Source: Candidatus Aminicenantota bacterium (GTDB taxonomy: Bacteria; Acidobacteriota; Aminicenantia; Aminicenantales; Aminicenantaceae). Taken from it: a DNA stretch of 10,214 nt. Below are positions 6,895 to 10,214 of the stretch, in pieces. The number at the start of each line of letters is the position of its first letter. Positions within the stretch are counted from its first letter, which is position 1. The notes under the pieces were generated by a model. It searched no databases and had not been told where the DNA came from. It saw nothing but the letters and a program-made list of their open reading frames with translations. Made by a program: the position numbers and the translations under genes. The stretch spans positions 1-10,214 of the forward strand of contig DAOUSP010000030.1 in assembly GCA_030627155.1 (NCBI GenBank). The letters run 5' to 3'.

Positions 6895-8433
6895 TTATCG
6901 CCTTGCCCTGCTTCCGCCAACATTAATTCCGCGAATCCTGACAGTTGGCTGACCGGCAGAAACCTCAGCTTCTTGCCCTTTTCCACAAATTCCCGGGCCA
7001 AAATCCAAATCTGTCCCAACAGCATCTATGTTGCTTATTATATCCATACAGCTACCTATAAGAGTGGCACCTTTTACAGGATTCTTCTTTTTACCATTTT
7101 CAATTAAATAGGCTTCGCGGCAAGTGAAATTGAACATTCCTGTTACTGGATTTACACTTCCTCCGCTTAAACTCTGCACATAGATTCCTCTTTTGGTTGA
7201 ATTAAGAATGTCTTCAGGGTTATCTTTTCCCTTTTCAATGAATGTATTGGTCATTCGCGGAATAGGAATATACCGGAAACTTTCGCGTCGCCCATTTCCT
7301 GTCCGTTCCATATTAAGCTGTTTAGCTGAAAGAATATCAGTCATGTATTTCTGGAGAACCCCATCTTTAATCAAAACGTTTCTTCGCATCTGTGTTCCTT
7401 CATCATCAAAATTCGTTGTGCCTCTGCGATTTGGCATACTTCCGTCATCTACCATGGTGAAAACATCGCTTGCTACTTTCTTTCCAAGTTTTCCAGTGAA
7501 CACACCGACCTTTTTTGCAATGTTATCTGCTTCCAGAGGATGTCCTACTGCTTCATGGACAAGAACTCCTCCCCATCCATTTTGCATAACTACATCCATC
7601 TTTCCGGCCGGGCAATCTTCGGCATCAAGCATAGCAATGGCTTCTCTTGCAGCTCTCTGTGCTACTTCCTCTGGAGAAACTTCATCGAACATCTCAAATC
7701 CAGAATGCCTGCTGAGTCTTTCGCGGCTTAAATGGCTGGTATTTTTTCCAAGACCTAATGTCTGTACAATAAAGAAAAGAAGGGGTAATTCATCGCTCAG
7801 TAAAATGCCTTCACTGTTTGCGATTGTCCTGCTGCGGATTTCATCATAATAGCTGATGAATGCCATCTTAATCCTTGAATCATAATCAAGGGCAGCCTGG
7901 TTTGCTCGTCTGATGACATCTAACCTTTTTTCATCCACAACATCCTGTAAGGAAATTTTTACTGTAATAAATGACTCTCTCTTGGTTTGCTTAACATCAA
8001 CTGGCTCAACAGGTTTTGTGCTTCTGGCCACATACGAAGCGACTTCTGCAGCTCTTAAAAGATTATCCTCTGCAATTTCATCTGTATAAGCATATCCTGT
8101 CTTATCTCCAGAAATCACCCGGACACCGGCTCCCTGGCTTATGCCAAAAACAGCGCTTTTGAACTTGGACTCTTCCATTATAATCCGGCGCGAAATCCTG
8201 TTTTCTACATACACTTCAGCAAATTCTCCGCCTTTTTCTAATGCTTTTCGAATGGTTTTGTTCAATATGTTAGGATCTAATTTCAATTTTGCACTCACAG
8301 ACCCTTGTGCTTTACAAGATAGAAATTGTGAAAGAAGAGATGGAGTGGCTGCAATCGCAATTCCACCTTTAAGGCTGATTTGAAGAAATTTCCGTCGAGG
8401 AATATCCTCAACAAAATAGCCTTTAATTTTCAT
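6895..8433 (-). CDS. tldD: TldD zinc metalloprotease with Tat signal peptide
   Basis: This is the catalytic subunit of the TldD/TldE peptidase. HEAVGH (293-298) is the family's HExxxH zinc motif. GICGKGQ, with Cys483, matches the C-terminal cysteine that completes the zinc site in E. coli TldD. The order of further blocks (NSEGILLSD, FDDEGTQMRRN, SLSGGSVNPVTGMF) is normal for TldD. At 512 residues it is about 30 longer than E. coli TldD (481). The extra N-terminus is a twin-arginine signal: PRRKFLQ (12-18), a hydrophobic stretch (25-38) and LSC with Cys40, so it may be exported and possibly lipid-anchored. The ATG has a near-ideal AGAGGTGA (8444-8437). It is the middle gene of the ribonuclease-tldD-tldE operon. 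Export of a normally cytoplasmic enzyme is the unusual point. Confidence 0.93.
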   Translation of the reverse strand: MKIKGYFVEDIPRRKFLQISLKGGIAIAATPSLLSQFLSCKAQGSVSAKLKLDPNILNKTIRKALEKGGEFAEVYVENRISRRIIMEESKFKSAVFGISQGAGVRVISGDKTGYAYTDEIAEDNLLRAAEVASYVARSTKPVEPVDVKQTKRESFITVKISLQDVVDEKRLDVIRRANQAALDYDSRIKMAFISYYDEIRSRTIANSEGILLSDELPLLFFIVQTLGLGKNTSHLSRERLSRHSGFEMFDEVSPEEVAQRAAREAIAMLDAEDCPAGKMDVVMQNGWGGVLVHEAVGHPLEADNIAKKVGVFTGKLGKKVASDVFTMVDDGSMPNRRGTTNFDDEGTQMRRNVLIKDGVLQKYMTDILSAKQLNMERTGNGRRESFRYIPIPRMTNTFIEKGKDNPEDILNSTKRGIYVQSLSGGSVNPVTGMFNFTCREAYLIENGKKKNPVKGATLIGSCMDIISNIDAVGTDLDFGPGICGKGQEAEVSAGQPTVRIRGINVGGSRARR

Positions 8434-8458
8434 GACTCACCTCTTGTTTTTATTTGTT

Positions 8459-9856
8459 TTATTCCAAATCCCATTCCTCTAAATATTCAGGGACTTCCAC
8501 ATTCCAACCTTTTCTCTTTATTTCAGATGCAATACTGAAAGAAGCCTTACTTTCACCGTGTGTCACGAATAAACGTTTCGGAGGAAACCGTAAGCTTTCC
8601 ACCCACTTAAGCAAACCATTTCTATCTGCATGAGAGGAAAAACCGTGAATCTCCTCAATCCTGGCTTTTACAGGATAATACTTCCCCAATATTCTTACTT
8701 GAGAATTCCTTTCTAAAATTTGCCTTCCAAGGGTGCCCGAAGCCTGGTAGCCTACAAAAAGGATAGTGGACTCCGGACGAGTGATATTTCGGACAAGATG
8801 ATGTTTGATCCGCCCCCCTGTACACATGCCTGAGCCAGCCATAATAATGCAGGATTCATTTATGAAATTAATGGCTTTGGATTCTTCAACAGAACGCACA
8901 AGTTTTAGTCCAGGGAAACGAAAAGGAGAATCCCCTTCATTAAAAATCGCACGCGTTTCTTCATCCATGGAATCCTTATGATTCTTGAAAACTTGAGTGA
9001 TGTTTACTGCCATAGGACTATCCAGAAATATCATTAAATCAGGAATCTTATTCTGCTTGGCAAGGCGGCTCAAATAAAACATGAGTTCCTGTGCCCTCTC
9101 TACAGCAAATGTTGGAATGACAACATTTCCTCCTGCATCTACAGTTTCATTAACTACCTGGCAAAGTAATTTCTCTACATCTGCAGGATCCTCATGAATA
9201 CGGTCGCCATAAGTAGATTCCATGACAACATAATCTGCCTGTTCAAAAACAGAAGGATTCCGGATTATCGGCTTGTTCCACTGGCCAATATCTCCAGAGA
9301 AAATTATTCTATTCTGTTTTCCATTTTCAGAAATTATAAGCTCTATCATGGCTGACCCAAGAATATGCCCTGCATCATGAAAAGACACGCTGACGTTAGG
9401 AGCAAGAGAAACACTGCTTCCATACGGAACGCTTTTCAAAAGAGGAAAAACTTGTCTTGCTTCTTCAACTGTATAAAGAGGTGTTTCTGGAAACGGCCCT
9501 TTTCTGCCTTCTTTTGCATGCCGCTTTTTCTTGAATTCAGCATCTTCTTCCTGAATATGAGCCGAATCAAGAAGCATTATAGGAATTAGCTCTTTAGATG
9601 GGGATGTGGTTAAGATTTGTTTGGAAAGTCCTTCACGGACGATTTTTGGAAGAAGCCCTGAATGGTCAAGATGAATGTGAGTCAAAAGAAGGAAATCTAT
9701 TTCATCAAGAGCTACAGGGAAATGCTCCCAGTTTCTTCCACGATACATTCGCTCTTGATAAAGACCACAATCAATTAGAAGTTTAAGCTCCCCTACTTCA
9801 AGAAAATAACATGAACCTGTTATTTGCTGATTAGCTCCCAGGAATTTAATGTGCAT
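8459..9856 (-). CDS. Beta-CASP metallo-beta-lactamase ribonuclease (CPSF73-like)
   Basis: This is a predicted cytoplasmic zinc-dependent RNA nuclease of the beta-CASP group, related to Thermus TTHA0252 and CPSF73/Ysh1. Metallo-beta-lactamase motifs: THIHLDHSG (59-67; His60, His62, Asp64, His65), His164 in DAGHILGS and Asp189 in FSGDIG. Beta-CASP motifs: MESTYGDR (212-219), GSGMCTGGRIKHHL (341-354), His409 in GFSSHAD and His433 in FVTHGE. Having His at the last position is typical of RNA- rather than DNA-acting members. The 465 residues fit the single-chain bacterial form without KH domains. An in-frame TTG at 9871 lies inside the Shine-Dalgarno, so I chose ATG 9856. It is the first gene of the minus-strand operon, ending 25 bases before tldD. 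It may be for mRNA processing or decay; targets are unknown. Confidence 0.92.
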   Translation of the reverse strand: MHIKFLGANQQITGSCYFLEVGELKLLIDCGLYQERMYRGRNWEHFPVALDEIDFLLLTHIHLDHSGLLPKIVREGLSKQILTTSPSKELIPIMLLDSAHIQEEDAEFKKKRHAKEGRKGPFPETPLYTVEEARQVFPLLKSVPYGSSVSLAPNVSVSFHDAGHILGSAMIELIISENGKQNRIIFSGDIGQWNKPIIRNPSVFEQADYVVMESTYGDRIHEDPADVEKLLCQVVNETVDAGGNVVIPTFAVERAQELMFYLSRLAKQNKIPDLMIFLDSPMAVNITQVFKNHKDSMDEETRAIFNEGDSPFRFPGLKLVRSVEESKAINFINESCIIMAGSGMCTGGRIKHHLVRNITRPESTILFVGYQASGTLGRQILERNSQVRILGKYYPVKARIEEIHGFSSHADRNGLLKWVESLRFPPKRLFVTHGESKASFSIASEIKRKGWNVEVPEYLEEWDLE

Positions 9857-9861
9857 TGCTT

Positions 9862-9869
9862 TCTCCTTC
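9862..9869 (-). promoter_or_regulatory. Ribosome-binding site that fixes the ribonuclease start
   Basis: On the minus strand GAAGGAGA (9869-9862) precedes ATG 9856 by five bases, an ideal arrangement. The in-frame TTG at 9871-9869 overlaps this site and has no Shine-Dalgarno of its own, so it is unlikely to be the start. Confidence 0.8.
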
Positions 9870-9893
9870 AATTTTAAAACTGTTAATAAAAAA

Positions 9894-9950
9894 GTCTATC
9901 AAATGCTGAGTCTATGTGTCTATATATATCTATGTATTAACTATAGACAA
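9894..9950 (-). promoter_or_regulatory. Promoter region of the ribonuclease-tldDE operon with repeated ATAGAC boxes
   Basis: On the minus strand TTGTCT (9950-9945) and TATATA (9928-9923, spacer 16; or 9926-9921, spacer 18) form a plausible promoter. ATAGAC recurs on the same strand at 9923-9918, 9915-9910 and 9899-9894, with ATAGA at 9933-9929; an opposite copy sits at 9943-9948. Start-to-start spacings include 8 and 16 bases. These may be operator boxes around and below the -10, or low-complexity AT-rich sequence. Confidence 0.4.
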
Positions 9951-9951
9951 G

Positions 9952-9995
9952 GAATGTTTAGAGCATTTTTTTGTGAATTAAATAATAAAACATTC
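9952..9995 (-). repeat. 8-bp perfect inverted repeat after the right-edge gene
   Basis: GAATGTTT (9952-9959) and AAACATTC (9988-9995) are perfectly complementary with a 28-base AT-rich spacer. The repeat lies between the right-edge membrane gene's stop and the promoter of the ribonuclease operon, so it could take part in termination of that gene. The long spacer and lack of a T-run right after the stem make it weak. Confidence 0.25.
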
Positions 9996-10013
9996 TTATT
10001 AACTTCAAACTTT

Positions 10014-10214
10014 TTACCGAAGGCCGCAAAGACTCAGAAAATGATATTCAGTTGAAAAAAACAGAAGTTTTGTCCATATTTTAATAAACACATAGAACTG
10101 TCCCCACAGAAGCCACACGATTAATAAGGCCCCAACTGTTGGTAGAAATGAATTCACCAGAATAAAAATTACGCTTACAACACAAACAATCAGGCCAACA
10201 CAAAGAAAGAGAGC
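10014..10214 (-). CDS. C-terminal part of a membrane protein (cut by the window edge)
   Basis: A minus-strand frame is open from the right edge for 66 codons to TAA at 10016-10014. The first 20 residues are a strongly hydrophobic helix (ALFLCVGLIVCVVSVIFILV). A second aromatic-rich helix (GALLIVWLLWGQFYVFI, about 28-44) follows. The sequence then ends in a partly charged tail with KIWTKLLFFSTEYHF. This pattern is typical of a multi-pass inner-membrane protein end. I do not recognise the family. It lies upstream of the ribonuclease operon on the same strand, about 157 bases away, with an inverted repeat and a promoter candidate between, so it is probably a separate transcription unit. The start lies outside the window. 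Confidence 0.6.
   Translation of the reverse strand, partial: ALFLCVGLIVCVVSVIFILVNSFLPTVGALLIVWLLWGQFYVFIKIWTKLLFFSTEYHFLSLCGLR

Noticed and set aside
7193..7849. Long plus-strand open frame (218 codons) opposite tldD
   Set aside because: It lies entirely antisense to the zinc-motif region of tldD, has no ribosome-binding site and reads as a Ser/Pro-rich shadow with no family features.
9849..10055. Plus-strand frame over the promoter region of the ribonuclease operon
   Set aside because: It is low-complexity and AT-driven, and it overlaps the ribonuclease start and the end of the right-edge membrane gene on the other strand.
1..10214. CRISPR array, tRNA/rRNA gene, insertion sequence or integrase
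   Set aside because: No regularly spaced repeats, tRNA-like folds, transposase motifs or terminal repeats with target duplications were noticed on reading both strands.

Overview
This window is AT-rich (judged by eye, not computed) bacterial DNA. It holds two compact, convergent gene clusters, with a cut-off gene at the right edge and possibly another at the left. The organism looks diderm (Gram-negative type): it carries a periplasmic adaptor (HlyD/YbhG type) for a tripartite exporter and a TldD protein with a twin-arginine export signal. The sequence alone does not give a phylum. An uncultured lineage is possible but is only an impression.

Left part (1-383): the probable last codons of an upstream gene, then about 330 bases with no convincing complete gene. 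These bases contain an 11-bp inverted repeat, a perfect 12-bp palindrome (272-283) that looks like a repressor operator, and a TTGACA-type promoter candidate just before the first gene.

Plus-strand operon (384-5368): a YbhG-like membrane-fusion lipoprotein or anchored adaptor, two separate ABC ATPases and two ABC-2 type permeases. The gene order and protein lengths match enterobacterial ybhG-ybhF-ybhS-ybhR, except that the single double-domain YbhF ATPase is here two adjacent genes. The set should form a complete inner-membrane and periplasmic drug or xenobiotic exporter. No TolC-like outer-membrane channel and no regulator gene lies in the window. The first ATPase has a degenerate H-loop and an altered Walker A, so the ATPase pair is probably asymmetric.

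Convergence zone (5369-5535): besides a weak terminator-like hairpin, the minus strand carries a start-less, protein-like 42-codon open frame (5385-5513). It may be the remnant of a lost gene.

Minus-strand operon (9856 down to 5536): a beta-CASP metallo-beta-lactamase ribonuclease of the CPSF73-like type, then tldD (with a Tat signal peptide), then tldE/pmbA. The genes are separated by about 25 bases and each has a strong Shine-Dalgarno sequence. The ribonuclease starts at the ATG at 9856, not at an upstream TTG that lies inside its ribosome-binding site. Its promoter region (about 9894-9950) holds a cluster of ATAGAC-type hexamers. The end of another minus-strand membrane-protein gene runs off the right edge (10014-10214).

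All main genes belong to known families, and I see no clear previously undescribed system. The points most worth checking are the Tat-exported TldD paired with a signal-less TldE, the coding remnant between the operons, the split asymmetric ATPase pair, and the two putative operator regions.
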